DNA from: JAEUMG01 sp963805405
GTDB lineage: Bacteria > Pseudomonadota > Alphaproteobacteria > Rhizobiales > Aestuariivirgaceae
DNA: 64,000 nt
Assembly: GCA_963805405.1 (NCBI GenBank)
Contig: CAWDUC010000001.1
Span: forward strand, 186,001-250,000
Direction of reading: 5' to 3'
Shown here: piece after piece, positions 9,337 to 18,042 of the stretch
Layout of the letters: each line of letters starts with the position of its first letter
Position numbering within the stretch: position 1 is the stretch's first letter
The notes under the pieces: model-generated
Databases searched by the model: none
Seen by the model: only the letters and a program-made list of their open reading frames with translations
Told to the model about the DNA's origin: nothing
Program-made: the position numbers and the translations under genes

Positions 9337-10805
9337 CAGGCGGCCTCCCCGCGCGCGCCGATAACGCGCGTGGCATGACTGGACCCGCCTGCAATCTCGT
9401 GTAGCGCCTTCAGGAGCAAGGCTTCGGCGGTTTCACCACGATAGGTCCCTGAGGCGCGCATGTCGCTGATCGGCTGGTAGTCGGAGTGCAATGCATCGAG
9501 AGCCGGCCTCCAGGATTCCGGTTTGTCGAGCCTTGCGCCGACCAGCCGCTTCTCTGCCTGTCTGGCGCGCTTCGGTGTCGCCGCCATGCCGCCAAATGCG
9601 ATCCGCGCCGACGCGATATGCGCGCCGTCGATCACCAGCTTGAACGCGCCCATCACTGCGGAAATATCCTGGTCGAAACGCTTCGAAATTTTGTAGCAGC
9701 GGAAATGCTCGTTCCTGCGCAGCTTGGGAATATCAATGCGCCAGACAATCTCGCCCGCAGCCCGGTCTTGCTTGCCGTAATCGATATGAAAGTCTTCGAG
9801 CGCGATTTCGCGCGGCGTGCCGTTGCGGCGCAATTCCAGACGCGCGCCGAGCGCGATCAAAGCCGGCGGCATGTCGCCGATCGGTGAGCCATTAGCGATA
9901 TTGCCGCCGATGGTTCCGGAGGCGCGAACTTGTTTGGAACCGAGCCGCCGCAGCATCTCGCCGAGGTCCGGATCGAGGCGCGCCAGATGAGCTTGCGCCT
10001 CGGCATAAGTGACAGCCGCCCCGAGCGACAGCGTGTCCTTGGAATCGGCAATGGCCCGCAATTCGCGAACGCGACCAAGATGAATGATCTTCGGCAAGGA
10101 TCGCAACTGCTTCGTCACCCACAAGCCCACATCGGTCGAGCCAGCGACGATCGTCGCGTCCGAGTGCTTCGAAGTCAGTTCGGCAAGCGTCGCCGCGCTC
10201 GCCGGCGCGGCGAAGAAACTTTGCTCGTCGCCGATGAAAACATCCGCGGCATCATCGAGCGCGCGCAATTGCGCTACGGTCTGTCGGGCTTTCCGAGACC
10301 AGTTATCGGCCGGCGGTCCACTGCAGGCTTTCAGCGCAGCGTCGACGATCGGGCGGTAGCCGGTGCAGCGGCAGAGGTTGCCGGCAATTTGATCGACGAC
10401 CTGCTGCCGGCGGGGTTTACCATTCGCCTGATAGAGCGCGAACAGCGACATGACGAATCCCGGGGTGCAGAAGCCGCATTGGGATGCATGTTCGGCGACC
10501 ATCGCCTGTTGAATCGGGTGAAGCCTACCGCCCTCGGCCAGCTCTTCTACCGTCACCAGTTCCTTCCCGTCGATCTGCCCAAGCATGAGGATGCAGGCGT
10601 TGACAGGCTCATAGATGAGCTTGCCATCCCGAAGGGAGCCGAGCGCAACGGTGCAGGCGCCGCAGTCACCTTCGTTGCAGCCCTCCTTCGTACCCCGCGA
10701 CTTTTCCTCGAGGCGCAGATAGTCGAGAAGTGTGAGCGTAGGTGGAACTGACGCGAGTTCGACGATCTGGCCGCGCCGGAGAAAACGCAGAACAGATCGC
10801 GTCAC
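9336..10805 (-). CDS. xdhA: Xanthine dehydrogenase, iron-sulfur and FAD subunit XdhA
   Basis: Electron-transfer subunit of the cytoplasmic XdhAB enzyme, passing electrons from the Mo site through two [2Fe-2S] clusters and FAD to NAD+. Residues 1 to about 80 form a plant-type ferredoxin domain with C43, C48, C51 and C71 (GCNEGDCGAC). A helical domain holds the second cluster, C110/C113 (QCGFCTPG) and C145/C147 (LCRCTGY). From about residue 190 comes the FAD-binding domain with IVAGSTDVGLWV, RASGTIGGNIANGSPIGD and a C-terminal CO-dehydrogenase-flavoprotein fold. At 489 residues it is full length for bacterial XdhA. It follows uraH by 3 bp and overlaps xdhB, so the enzyme and the next pathway step are co-expressed. 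Confidence 0.95.
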   Translation of the reverse strand: MTRSVLRFLRRGQIVELASVPPTLTLLDYLRLEEKSRGTKEGCNEGDCGACTVALGSLRDGKLIYEPVNACILMLGQIDGKELVTVEELAEGGRLHPIQQAMVAEHASQCGFCTPGFVMSLFALYQANGKPRRQQVVDQIAGNLCRCTGYRPIVDAALKACSGPPADNWSRKARQTVAQLRALDDAADVFIGDEQSFFAAPASAATLAELTSKHSDATIVAGSTDVGLWVTKQLRSLPKIIHLGRVRELRAIADSKDTLSLGAAVTYAEAQAHLARLDPDLGEMLRRLGSKQVRASGTIGGNIANGSPIGDMPPALIALGARLELRRNGTPREIALEDFHIDYGKQDRAAGEIVWRIDIPKLRRNEHFRCYKISKRFDQDISAVMGAFKLVIDGAHIASARIAFGGMAATPKRARQAEKRLVGARLDKPESWRPALDALHSDYQPISDMRASGTYRGETAEALLLKALHEIAGGSSHATRVIGARGEAA

Positions 10806-10808
10806 TCC

Positions 10809-11159
10809 TCAACTCCCGCGATAGGTCGAATAGCCATAAGGCGAAAGCAAAAGCGGCACATGATAATGCTGGCTCGCGTCGGCAATGCCGAAGCGGACCG
10901 GAACGACATCAAGAAATGGCGGGTCGGGCATGCCGACTTTGTGAATCCGCAGATACTCGCCGACAAAGAAGCGCAGTTCGTAGACCCCTTCGGCAAAACT
11001 CTCCTCGGCAAGCAATGGAGAATCGACGCGACCATCCACATTCGTGGTGGCTGCTTTGACGAAGTGTGCGTCGGGCTTAAGGGCCCATAATTCGATACGC
11101 AGCCCGCCAGCAGGCATTCCCGTGGCCGTATCGAGGACATGAGTCGTCAAACGCCCCAT
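10809..11159 (-). CDS. uraH: 5-hydroxyisourate hydrolase UraH
   Basis: Transthyretin-like hydrolase that opens 5-hydroxyisourate, the product of PuuD, to OHCU. It has 116 residues, the usual size. It starts LTTHVLDTATGMPA, with the histidine typical of the active site. It has FFVGEYLRIH in the middle, HYHVPLLLSPYGYSTYRGS at the end, and the YRGS C-terminus diagnostic for the enzyme as opposed to transthyretin. It is the first gene of the uraH-xdhA-xdhB-xdhC-transporter run, so its 112-bp upstream region (11160-11271) should hold the operon promoter. That region includes an ACCATGGT palindrome but no site I can assign with confidence. Confidence 0.95.
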   Translation of the reverse strand: MGRLTTHVLDTATGMPAGGLRIELWALKPDAHFVKAATTNVDGRVDSPLLAEESFAEGVYELRFFVGEYLRIHKVGMPDPPFLDVVPVRFGIADASQHYHVPLLLSPYGYSTYRGS

Positions 11160-11271
11160 TGCCTTTTTTGCTCTCCTGCGGACGGCCCGCGTCTAAAAGC
11201 AGGCCGCTACAGGTTATTCGTACCATGGTGAAGGTGTTCGAAAAAGCAGAATAAGACTAACAGTTTGTCCC

Positions 11272-12204
11272 CTATTTTCGCACATTGCGCGATGCCGCCA
11301 GGTGCTGCCTCGTCACTCCCAGGAATGCATCGATTGCAGGCGTCGCCTTTGCCCCCGACCGGCGCACCACCATGAATTGATCAAGCGGAAGTTTGCGCAT
11401 CAGCAATGGCACGAAGACCAGCTTTTTCGCGGCGAGATCATCCTCGACACCGATCTCGGTTTGAAACGCGATGCAATTGCCATTGCGTGCCAACGCGGCC
11501 ATCAGCCGCAAGGAATTGCACTCGACGCGCATCCGCGGAATTGCATGCCGCGAGCCGAGTGCGCGATCGAGAATCGCACGAAGGCTCAAACCCCGCGACG
11601 GCCAGGCGACAGGATGGGCCAAACAATCGGCAAGGGTGAGTTTGCGTGCCTGGGCCAGCGGATGCTCCGGCGCCATGATCGCGCCAAGCTGCATATCCCG
11701 CGTGAACTCAATTGCGAGCCCGGCAAGCGAGTTCGGATTGAAAGTGAACCCAATATCGGCCTCGTGCTGGCGCACCAGCTCCGTGACCGCATCTGACCCA
11801 TCAACCGTTACCGCGGCGTCGATTCCCGGATAAGCATTGCCGAAGGCGATAAGCAGGCCCGGCAGTAGGGATGCCGAGATGCTCTCGACGGTGGCGACGC
11901 GAACCCGTCCGCGCCTCAGTCCTCGCAGCGCCCCCAACTGGTCCATGATGGTTTCGTGCTGCGCATCTGCATTGCGCAGACCTGCCAGCAGGACCTCGCC
12001 TGCCGATGTGAGTTTGAGGACCCGGCCGTGGCGATCAAACAGGTCGATACCGAGCTGCGCTTCGAGCAGCAGCAATTGCCGGCTGATGGCAGAAGCCGCA
12101 ACATTGAGTTCGCGGGAAGCGCCCCGGATCGATCCCGCTTTCGCTACCGCCGCAAAATAGCGATGGCCAATTGCGAGAAACGAGTTGGCCGCCTTGCTCG
12201 CCAT
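11272..12204 (-). CDS. LysR-family transcriptional regulator, probable regulator of purine catabolism
   Basis: 310-residue LysR-type regulator. The N-terminal winged helix-turn-helix runs over residues 10-75, with FAAVAKAGSIRGASREL, AASAISRQLLLLEAQLG and LFDRHGRVLKLTSAGE. A linker helix and a substrate-binding-like effector domain follow, starting near RVRVATVESISASLLPG. It sits between ttuD (3-bp gap) and the uraH-xdh operon on the same strand. Control of the xdh/ura genes, perhaps with a purine or glyoxylate-related effector, is an inference from position only. The ligand cannot be predicted. Confidence 0.85.
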   Translation of the reverse strand: MASKAANSFLAIGHRYFAAVAKAGSIRGASRELNVAASAISRQLLLLEAQLGIDLFDRHGRVLKLTSAGEVLLAGLRNADAQHETIMDQLGALRGLRRGRVRVATVESISASLLPGLLIAFGNAYPGIDAAVTVDGSDAVTELVRQHEADIGFTFNPNSLAGLAIEFTRDMQLGAIMAPEHPLAQARKLTLADCLAHPVAWPSRGLSLRAILDRALGSRHAIPRMRVECNSLRLMAALARNGNCIAFQTEIGVEDDLAAKKLVFVPLLMRKLPLDQFMVVRRSGAKATPAIDAFLGVTRQHLAASRNVRK

Positions 12205-12207
12205 GCG

Positions 12208-13467
12208 TCACGCCTCGATCAGGATGGCGCGGAAGTCGTTGACATTGGTTTGTGTGGGACCAGTGATTACCTGATCTCCCAGTTTTTCGAAGAAACTATG
12301 CGCGTCGTTGCGTGCGAGATAGGCCATGGCATCGAGGCCAAGATTGCGTGCCCGCCCGAGCGTATCCGGGGCGACGGTCGCGCCGGCGATTTTCTCCAGC
12401 CCATCAATTCCATCCGTGTCGCCGGCCAGTGCGTAAATGCCCGCTTCACCGGCAAGCGAAATCGCCAGGGCCAGCAGGAATTCTACATTGCGACCGCCCC
12501 GGCCGTCGCCGCGCACCGTCACGCCTGTTTCGCCGCCGGACAGGATGAGAGCCGGCTTTTGCACGGGTGCGTTGCGCTGTTTGACATGCAGGGCCAGGGC
12601 GGCATGCACCTTTGCCACTTCGCGGGCTTCTCCTTCAATTCGGTCGCCCAGATAAAGGACGTCGAGGCCGATCCCCTTCGCCTTGGCGATCGCCGCCTGG
12701 AATGAAACTTCCGGCGAAACAATGACCCTGATATCGTTGCGAAGTGGGGGCTGGGTCTTGCTCATGTCAGGCGCGGTCAGCCACTGCCCAACGCTTGCCG
12801 GCAAAGCGATGCCGTATCGCTCGACGATTTGGAGCGCATCCGCCTTCCGGGTCGGATCCGGCACAGTCGGGCCGGATGCAACAATGGCCGGATCATCACC
12901 TGGTACGTCGGAAAGGATCAGCGTGTGGATGCGGGCGCCACCAGCGGCGGCCGCCAATCGTCCGCCCTTTATCGCCGACAAGTGCTTCCGCACGCAGTTG
13001 AGTTCAGCGATATTGGCGCCGCTCTTGAGCAGAGCGCTCGTGACCGAAAGCTTCTCCGCCATGGTAAGGCCAGGTGCAGGCTTTGTCATGAGGGCCGAGC
13101 CGCCACCCGACATGAGTGCGATGAGAAGATCGTCGGGCCCAAGCGTCGCTGCGAGCGCCAAGCCACGCTCGGCAGCCGCGAGACTGCCGGCGTCGGGAAT
13201 GGGATGACCGCCATAGCAAGTATCAATGCGCTCGAGGCTCGATGGATAGCCGTGTGGAGCGACGACGAAGCCCTCTACCGCACCTCTCCACGCCGCCTCG
13301 ATCGCCATCGCCATCTGGATCGAAGCCTTGCCCGCGCCGATGACGACGGTGCGCCCGCGCGGAGGCGCTGGAAGATTGGCCTGGACAGCCCGAATGGGAT
13401 TGGCGGCATCGACAGCGATGCCGAACAGGCTGCGCAGCAGCGCGGTGGGATTTCCAAGATCAAGCAT
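12208..13467 (-). CDS. ttuD: Glycerate 2-kinase / TtuD-type (MOFRL family)
   Basis: About 419 residues of the DUF4147 plus MOFRL family, historically called hydroxypyruvate reductase TtuD and now regarded as glycerate 2-kinase. It phosphorylates D-glycerate to 2-phosphoglycerate. Landmarks are VVIGAGKASIQMAMAIE near the N-terminus, LIALMSGGGSALMTKPAPG, LNCVRKHLSAIKGGRLA, SDVPGDDPAIVASGPTVPD and the MOFRL stretch LILSGGETGVTVRGDGRGG. The preferred start is the ATG at 13467, with a GTG one codon earlier. Beside a urate pathway, its job would be to recycle glyoxylate-derived glycerate. It is coupled to the LysR gene (3-bp gap) and diverges from the outer-membrane gene at 13591. Confidence 0.9.
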   Translation of the reverse strand: MLDLGNPTALLRSLFGIAVDAANPIRAVQANLPAPPRGRTVVIGAGKASIQMAMAIEAAWRGAVEGFVVAPHGYPSSLERIDTCYGGHPIPDAGSLAAAERGLALAATLGPDDLLIALMSGGGSALMTKPAPGLTMAEKLSVTSALLKSGANIAELNCVRKHLSAIKGGRLAAAAGGARIHTLILSDVPGDDPAIVASGPTVPDPTRKADALQIVERYGIALPASVGQWLTAPDMSKTQPPLRNDIRVIVSPEVSFQAAIAKAKGIGLDVLYLGDRIEGEAREVAKVHAALALHVKQRNAPVQKPALILSGGETGVTVRGDGRGGRNVEFLLALAISLAGEAGIYALAGDTDGIDGLEKIAGATVAPDTLGRARNLGLDAMAYLARNDAHSFFEKLGDQVITGPTQTNVNDFRAILIEA

Positions 13468-13590
13468 CACTTTACCAGGCTAGCCGATGTGGCCCTGTGA
13501 TAGGGCGGATTTGAAGCAATTATTAATCACATTCTGCGATTCTCATATGCGGGCCAAAGCTGCTCTGTTGGCTGCTGGGGATGTTTACAA

Positions 13591-14363
13591 ATGATTAAAA
13601 AGTTGATGTTTGCCGCCGTCGCGGCGCCTCTTCTCCTTGCCGCACCGGCGATGGCGGCGGATTACGATATCCAGGAGACGATCGTCGCGCCATCATGGAC
13701 CGGCTTCTATTTCGGCGCTGGCGCCGGTGTTGGTTGGGTCGACTATGATGCCGCCGGCAAACACTGCATAGACGATGTTTGTGCGGTTCCGAATTTCCTC
13801 GACGATCTCGTCGGAAACCTCGACAGCGACTCGGCTTTTCGCGGTCTTGTGCAAGCCGGCGTGGACTATGAAATCGTGCCGGGCTTTCTGATCGGCGCCC
13901 AGGCCGACTACAATTTCGGTCAGGAGCTCGGCTTTAAGGAAAGCGGCACCTATGTCCAGGAAACGATGCCACATACATCGGCGAAGCGAGCTACAAAATC
14001 CAGGACATGTGGACGGTCGCCGGCCGTCTGGGTTGGGCGACCGAGCAGACCCTCTTTTACGGTCTTGCCGGCTGGACCTGGGCCAATACCAATCTCGGCC
14101 TTAAGGGCGGTTGCTACGATCTGGGCTGCAACGCCGCTTTCAACAATAATGATCAGCTTGACGGCTGGACGTTGGGTACGGGCGTCGAGTTCCGCGACTG
14201 GTGGCTCGATGGCATGTATACGCGTCTCGAATATCGCTACACCGATCTCGGAAGCAAGTCCGTGTCGGGCTACGATCTTGCAGGCGATTTCTACAAGGTC
14301 AGCTCTGACCAGAATGTACAGGGCATCTACCTGACCTTCGGCTATCGGCTCGACGGTTTCTGA
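13591..14363 (+). CDS. Outer-membrane beta-barrel protein, Omp25/RopB-like (frameshifted)
   Basis: Small outer-membrane barrel of the type abundant in Hyphomicrobiales. The signal peptide is MIKKLMFAAVAAPLLLAAPAMA, followed by a mature N-terminus with WTGFYFGAGAGVGW. Alternating amphipathic strands follow (LIGAQADYNFGQELG, LFYGLAGWTWANTNLG, MYTRLEYRYTDLG). It ends in a C-terminal phenylalanine strand, LTFGYRLDGF. The frame breaks between 13963 and 13968: the first frame degenerates into TMPHTSAKR, while the next frame reads ATYIGEASYKIQDMWTVAGRLG to the stop at 14363. Corrected length is about 257 residues. A strong terminator follows, so it is probably monocistronic. The divergent 120-bp gap to ttuD must contain both promoters. 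Confidence 0.82.
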
Positions 14364-14389
14364 TTTCTTCTTAACGACCGATTTGCAAG

Positions 14390-14417
14390 CGCGGGGCTGA
14401 CGCCCCGCGTTTTTGTT
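14390..14417 (+). terminator. Rho-independent terminator of the outer-membrane protein gene
   Basis: An 8-bp perfect GC stem (CGCGGGGC, loop TGAC, GCCCCGCG) at 14390-14409 is followed by TTTTTGTTT. It lies 27 bp after the stop at 14363. Confidence 0.93.
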
Positions 14418-14507
14418 TATGGCGGACGCTCGGCCGCCAATGTCGCACCGCATTGACAAAAGGTGCCGCCCTTCGCCAAGTGAGCCTCATCAGGAAGAGG
14501 TGTGGTC

Positions 14508-15494
14508 GTGAGCTTTTTTAACGTCGAACAGGCGAAACCCCGATTGAACCGCAGCGAATTGGCGGTTCCCGGAAGCCAGCCACAATTATTCGAGAAAGCG
14601 GCGAAATCGGCGGCCGACGTCATCTTCCTCGACCTCGAAGATGCGGTCGCTCCGGACGACAAGGCTCAGGCACGCAAGAACGTCATCCAGGCGGTCGGCG
14701 ATATCGATTGGCGCGGCAAGTCGCTGTCGGTGCGCATCAACGGGCTCGACACGCATTTCATGTATCGCGACGTCGTCGATCTTCTCGAACAGGCATCCGA
14801 ACGCCTCGATCTCATCATGATCCCCAAGGTCGGAACCGCCTCCGACGTCTATGCGCTCGACATGCTCTGCACGCAGATCGAGACCGCCATGGGCCGTAAG
14901 AAGAAGATCGGCTTTGAATTGATCATCGAGACCGCGCTTGGCATGCAGAACATCGAGACTATCGCGGCGGCGAGCCGGCGCAACGAGTCGCTGCATTTTG
15001 GCGTTGCCGATTACGCCGCCTCGACACGCGCCCGCACCACATCGATCGGCGGCGCCAATGCCGATTACGCGGTGCTGACCGACGCCGACGCGGCAGGCAC
15101 GCGCCAGACGCATTGGGGCGACATGTGGCACTATGCGACGGCCCGCATGGTCGTGGCGGCGCGCGCCAATGGATTGCGCCCGATCGACGGCCCGTTCGGC
15201 GATTTCTCCGACGCCGAGGCCTTCAAGGCGGCCGCCCGTCGCGCCGCGGTATTGGGATGCGAAGGCAAATGGGCCATTCACCCGAGCCAGATTGCACTTG
15301 CCAACGAAGTCATGTCGCCAAGCGAAGCCGAAGTCATGAAGGCCCATCGCATACTCGAAGCGATGGCGAACGCTGCCCGCGAAGGCAAGGGCGCCGTTTC
15401 CCTCGATGGGAGACTGATCGACTATGCTTCGATCCGCCAGGCCGAAGTGTTGGTCAAGAAAGCCGAGCAGATCGCGGGCGCCTCCTCGCTTTAG
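14508..15494 (+). CDS. mclA: Malyl-CoA lyase (HpcH/HpaI aldolase family)
   Basis: CoA-ester lyase of the citrate lyase beta family that cleaves malyl-CoA (and in many alphaproteobacteria beta-methylmalyl-CoA) to acetyl- or propionyl-CoA plus glyoxylate. Landmarks shared with Rhodobacter Mcl1 include VPGSQPQLFEKAAKSAADV, FLDLEDAVAPDDKAQAR, SVRINGLDTHFMYRDVVDL, FELIIETALGMQNIE with the metal-binding glutamate, RPIDGPFGDFSD and GKWAIHPSQIALANEV. Two in-frame GTG codons lie at 14502 and 14508, and GGAAGAGG upstream favours 14508, giving about 328 residues. It stands alone, so a role in the ethylmalonyl-CoA pathway versus the serine cycle cannot be told from this window. Confidence 0.9.
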   Translation: MSFFNVEQAKPRLNRSELAVPGSQPQLFEKAAKSAADVIFLDLEDAVAPDDKAQARKNVIQAVGDIDWRGKSLSVRINGLDTHFMYRDVVDLLEQASERLDLIMIPKVGTASDVYALDMLCTQIETAMGRKKKIGFELIIETALGMQNIETIAAASRRNESLHFGVADYAASTRARTTSIGGANADYAVLTDADAAGTRQTHWGDMWHYATARMVVAARANGLRPIDGPFGDFSDAEAFKAAARRAAVLGCEGKWAIHPSQIALANEVMSPSEAEVMKAHRILEAMANAAREGKGAVSLDGRLIDYASIRQAEVLVKKAEQIAGASSL

Positions 15495-15631
15495 CCACAT
15501 TTGCGCGCGGCCGACGCATCGAAAAGCCTGAATGTCCGGGCTTGTAAAAGCTCGCCCGGGCTCCTGGAACCGTTGCGCCCAAGACGGGTTAGGAAGCCGG
15601 ATGGACCAATAGTGACCCGAGGAATTTTGTG

Positions 15632-17125
15632 ATGCGCTTTAAGACGATCCTTCAAACGAGCCTCGCTGTCGCAAGTCTCGCTCTGTTCGCGCCCGAGCTT
15701 CCGGCGATAGGTTCTTTCGTTTCGCCGGCCGCCGCGGCTGTGGAAGTCGAGATCGGCGCCGACCGGTTCTATGACGAACTTGCACCTTATGGCGATTGGG
15801 TCCGCTACAGGGGCGGCTATGTCTTCGTGCCAGGCGATGTCGATGAGCGCTGGCGTCCCTATGCCTATGGTCGCTGGGCCTTCACTGAGGATTACGGTTG
15901 GATGTGGATATCCGACGAGCCGTTCGGATGGGCAACATACCATTACGGCCGCTGGGGCTATGGCGACGATATAGGCTGGTATTGGGTGCCCGGCCGCGTG
16001 TGGGCGCCGGCCTGGGTGAGTTGGCGCAAGGGCCCCGACTACGTCGTCTGGGCGCCGCTGCCGCCGACCTATGGCGACGATTACTACGATGATGAGGGTG
16101 ACGAGGACTACGAGGTCGCCGACAACGACATCCCGGACAATTATTGGAATGCGGTGCCAGCCGCGAGCTTCCTCGTCGCCAACCTCGCCGCACTGGTCTT
16201 CGCAGATGACGATCGCGATCACGGCTATCATCACCACCGCTACATCGAAGAGACCGAGCCATTGGGGCCGGTTCGCTACCGCAACAAGATGATCATGAAC
16301 AATGGCCTCGATGCGAGGTTCATTGAAAATGAAAGCCACCAGAAGGTCCAGCGCTACAAGGTTCGCGAGACCAATGACTTTCGCCGCGCGGGCAAGCGCG
16401 ACGGCGATGAGATCGAGGTCTTCGACCGTAAGGTGAAACCGCGCCCCGACGCAAAGCCGATGGCGGTGAAGAATATAGAGGATGTCGAGCAGAAGCACGG
16501 CAAGCGCTGGAAGCGTGGCAACGGCGACAGTCAGGAATCGGTTTCAAAGAACAAGCCCGGTTCAGGCACGCCTGAATTTGGCAATGGCCAGGATCAATCC
16601 GGAAAATCCCAGCGCGTTGAGGGTCAGACGAACACCGGCGAGAAACTGACCAAAAAGCAGAGACGTGAAGCTGAAAAGCAGAAGAAGAAACAGCGCAACC
16701 AGGATTTCTCAAACGGCAACCAAACCGGCGGCGCCGACAATGCCGGGCAAGGCGGCAACAAGAAAAAGCGCAGCCAGGGCTATTCGAACCAGGACCAGCC
16801 TGGTGTGATGGACGGTCAGAACGGCGGCAATGCCAACCAGGGTAAAAAGAAGAAGCGTAACCAAGGCTATTCAAACCAGGACCAGCCTGGTGTGATGGAT
16901 AGCCAGGCCGGCGAAAACTCAAACCAGGGCAAGAAGAAGAAGCGCAATCAAGGCTCTTCAAGCGAGAACTCTCAGAACTCGGATGGCCTCTCAAGCCAGC
17001 AAGAGAAGAAAAAGAAGCGCAATCAATCATCGGACTCCGAGAGTGGCAGCCAGAGCCAGTCCGGCAACAACAACAAAAAGCGCAAGAATACCGGTTGCGA
17101 TCCCAATAGCGGTGAATGCCAGTAG
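15632..17125 (+). CDS. Secreted DUF6600-like protein with lysine-rich C-terminal tandem repeats
   Basis: 497 residues from ATG 15632 (GAGGA site; a GTG lies one codon earlier). A signal peptide-like N-terminus ends near FVSPAAAAVE. Residues about 45-150 are a tryptophan/tyrosine-rich domain with repeated motifs of the form YGDWV, YGRWAF, FGWATYHYGRWGY and WAPAWVSW, as in DUF6600/FecR-associated proteins. An acidic stretch (DDYYDDEGDEDYE) and a hydrophobic patch follow. From about residue 340 the sequence is low complexity, with five K-rich blocks (KKKQRNQ, KKKRSQ, KKKKRNQ three times) spaced by Q/N/S/G-rich linkers. Two linkers share GYSNQDQPGVMD almost base for base, 87 bp apart. Function is unknown; the polycationic tail suggests binding to anionic envelope polymers. 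Confidence 0.8.
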   Translation: MRFKTILQTSLAVASLALFAPELPAIGSFVSPAAAAVEVEIGADRFYDELAPYGDWVRYRGGYVFVPGDVDERWRPYAYGRWAFTEDYGWMWISDEPFGWATYHYGRWGYGDDIGWYWVPGRVWAPAWVSWRKGPDYVVWAPLPPTYGDDYYDDEGDEDYEVADNDIPDNYWNAVPAASFLVANLAALVFADDDRDHGYHHHRYIEETEPLGPVRYRNKMIMNNGLDARFIENESHQKVQRYKVRETNDFRRAGKRDGDEIEVFDRKVKPRPDAKPMAVKNIEDVEQKHGKRWKRGNGDSQESVSKNKPGSGTPEFGNGQDQSGKSQRVEGQTNTGEKLTKKQRREAEKQKKKQRNQDFSNGNQTGGADNAGQGGNKKKRSQGYSNQDQPGVMDGQNGGNANQGKKKKRNQGYSNQDQPGVMDSQAGENSNQGKKKKRNQGSSSENSQNSDGLSSQQEKKKKRNQSSDSESGSQSQSGNNNKKRKNTGCDPNSGECQ

Positions 17126-17165
17126 GTTGTAGGATCTCAAGTACTATTTGATCTGAATTGAACTC

Positions 17166-17885
17166 TTACGACGTGTCGTCGAGCTGAGGCATCGCGTTGC
17201 GGGCGAGCCAGTGGCATTCTTTGAGGATCTCGTCGACCTCGTGGATTTGTCCGCTTGCGGAATCCGGGCGGCCGGCCGACGCGCAGTGCCGATCGTCTTT
17301 GCGGGTGGCGTTCCTCATAGGGCTTGCTCGACCACTGCGCGTAGCGCCGAGCCTGGCCCGGGATGTCTTTCAATGCGTCCACGACTGCGATGAGACGGCG
17401 GATCAGGTTCTTCGCGCTCACGGTGCCGTCGTCGACGACTTGCTGCTTTGCCTGGGCGGCGGCGATCTCAGCCTGTTTCTGCTGGAGGAATGACTCGATG
17501 GAGTGGATGCGGGGTTCGGCCCTGCGCCTCTTCTTGAAGCGGCGGCAAAAACGCCTGATCGGGTCGAACAATCCGAAGAGTGGCCTGCGCTTGCGTCTGG
17601 CGTTGCCCTCGTCTTTCGGCCGGCCTTTGTCTTTGCTGGAGTTTTGGGCTTCACCGACGCCGGGCGCCTGGGCTTGTACTCGACCACGATGTCGCGCGCC
17701 GCGGCGATGATCAGACGCCGTGCCGCCGATTCAGTCCGGCGCAATGTACCGAGCACGGTCCGATAGACCGGCCGCGACAACCGCTCGATCGTAACACCCT
17801 CGGTGAGCCCGATCTCGGCGAACAGCCCCCTGACAATCCCGAGGAGCGGCACGCGATAACGTTCAATGGCCAGGTTCCAGTCCAT
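17166..17885 (-). CDS. Conserved rhizobial hypothetical protein (two frameshifts)
   Basis: Cytoplasmic basic protein of a type I recognise from many Hyphomicrobiales genomes but cannot assign a function. It starts MDWNLAIERYRVPLLGIV at 17885 with a helical N-terminal part ending near VYRTVLGTLRRTESAARRL. The frame must shift near 17600, into PLFGLFDPIRRFCRRFKK and LIRRLIAVVDALKDIPGQ. It shifts again near 17240, into QIHEVDEILKECHWLARNA, which ends at the TAA at 17166. The corrected length of about 240 residues and this order of blocks fit the family. There is no domain, signal peptide or membrane segment that explains it, and no obvious operon partner. Confidence 0.65.
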
Positions 17886-17924
17886 ATGCGGAGCTTATGG
17901 AACATAAAATGAACAATGTAAAGC

Positions 17925-17995
17925 TAAAAAGTACCCCTCCCCCGCCTCGCCCTAGCGGCCCTCCTCGCCCTCTCCCATGAGGGAGAGGTGAAGGA
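17925..17995. repeat. GC-rich dispersed intergenic element
   Basis: The gap 17886-18042 holds a pyrimidine-rich stretch with a CCTCTCCC ATGA GGGAGAGG hairpin. This style of CCTCTCCC/GGGAGAGG element recurs at 41440-41590 in the window and is common in Hyphomicrobiales intergenic DNA. It lies between glpK and the hypothetical gene and could act as a transcription end. Confidence 0.55.
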
Positions 17996-18042
17996 TATCG
18001 ACAGGCGGAGCAAAAGCCACACTGGACCCGATCTCCTATAGG

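Noticed and set aside
11160..11271. ACCATGGT palindrome as a LysR site
   Set aside because: Too short, with no T-N11-A symmetry that stands out and no second copy. Mentioned only in the uraH entry.
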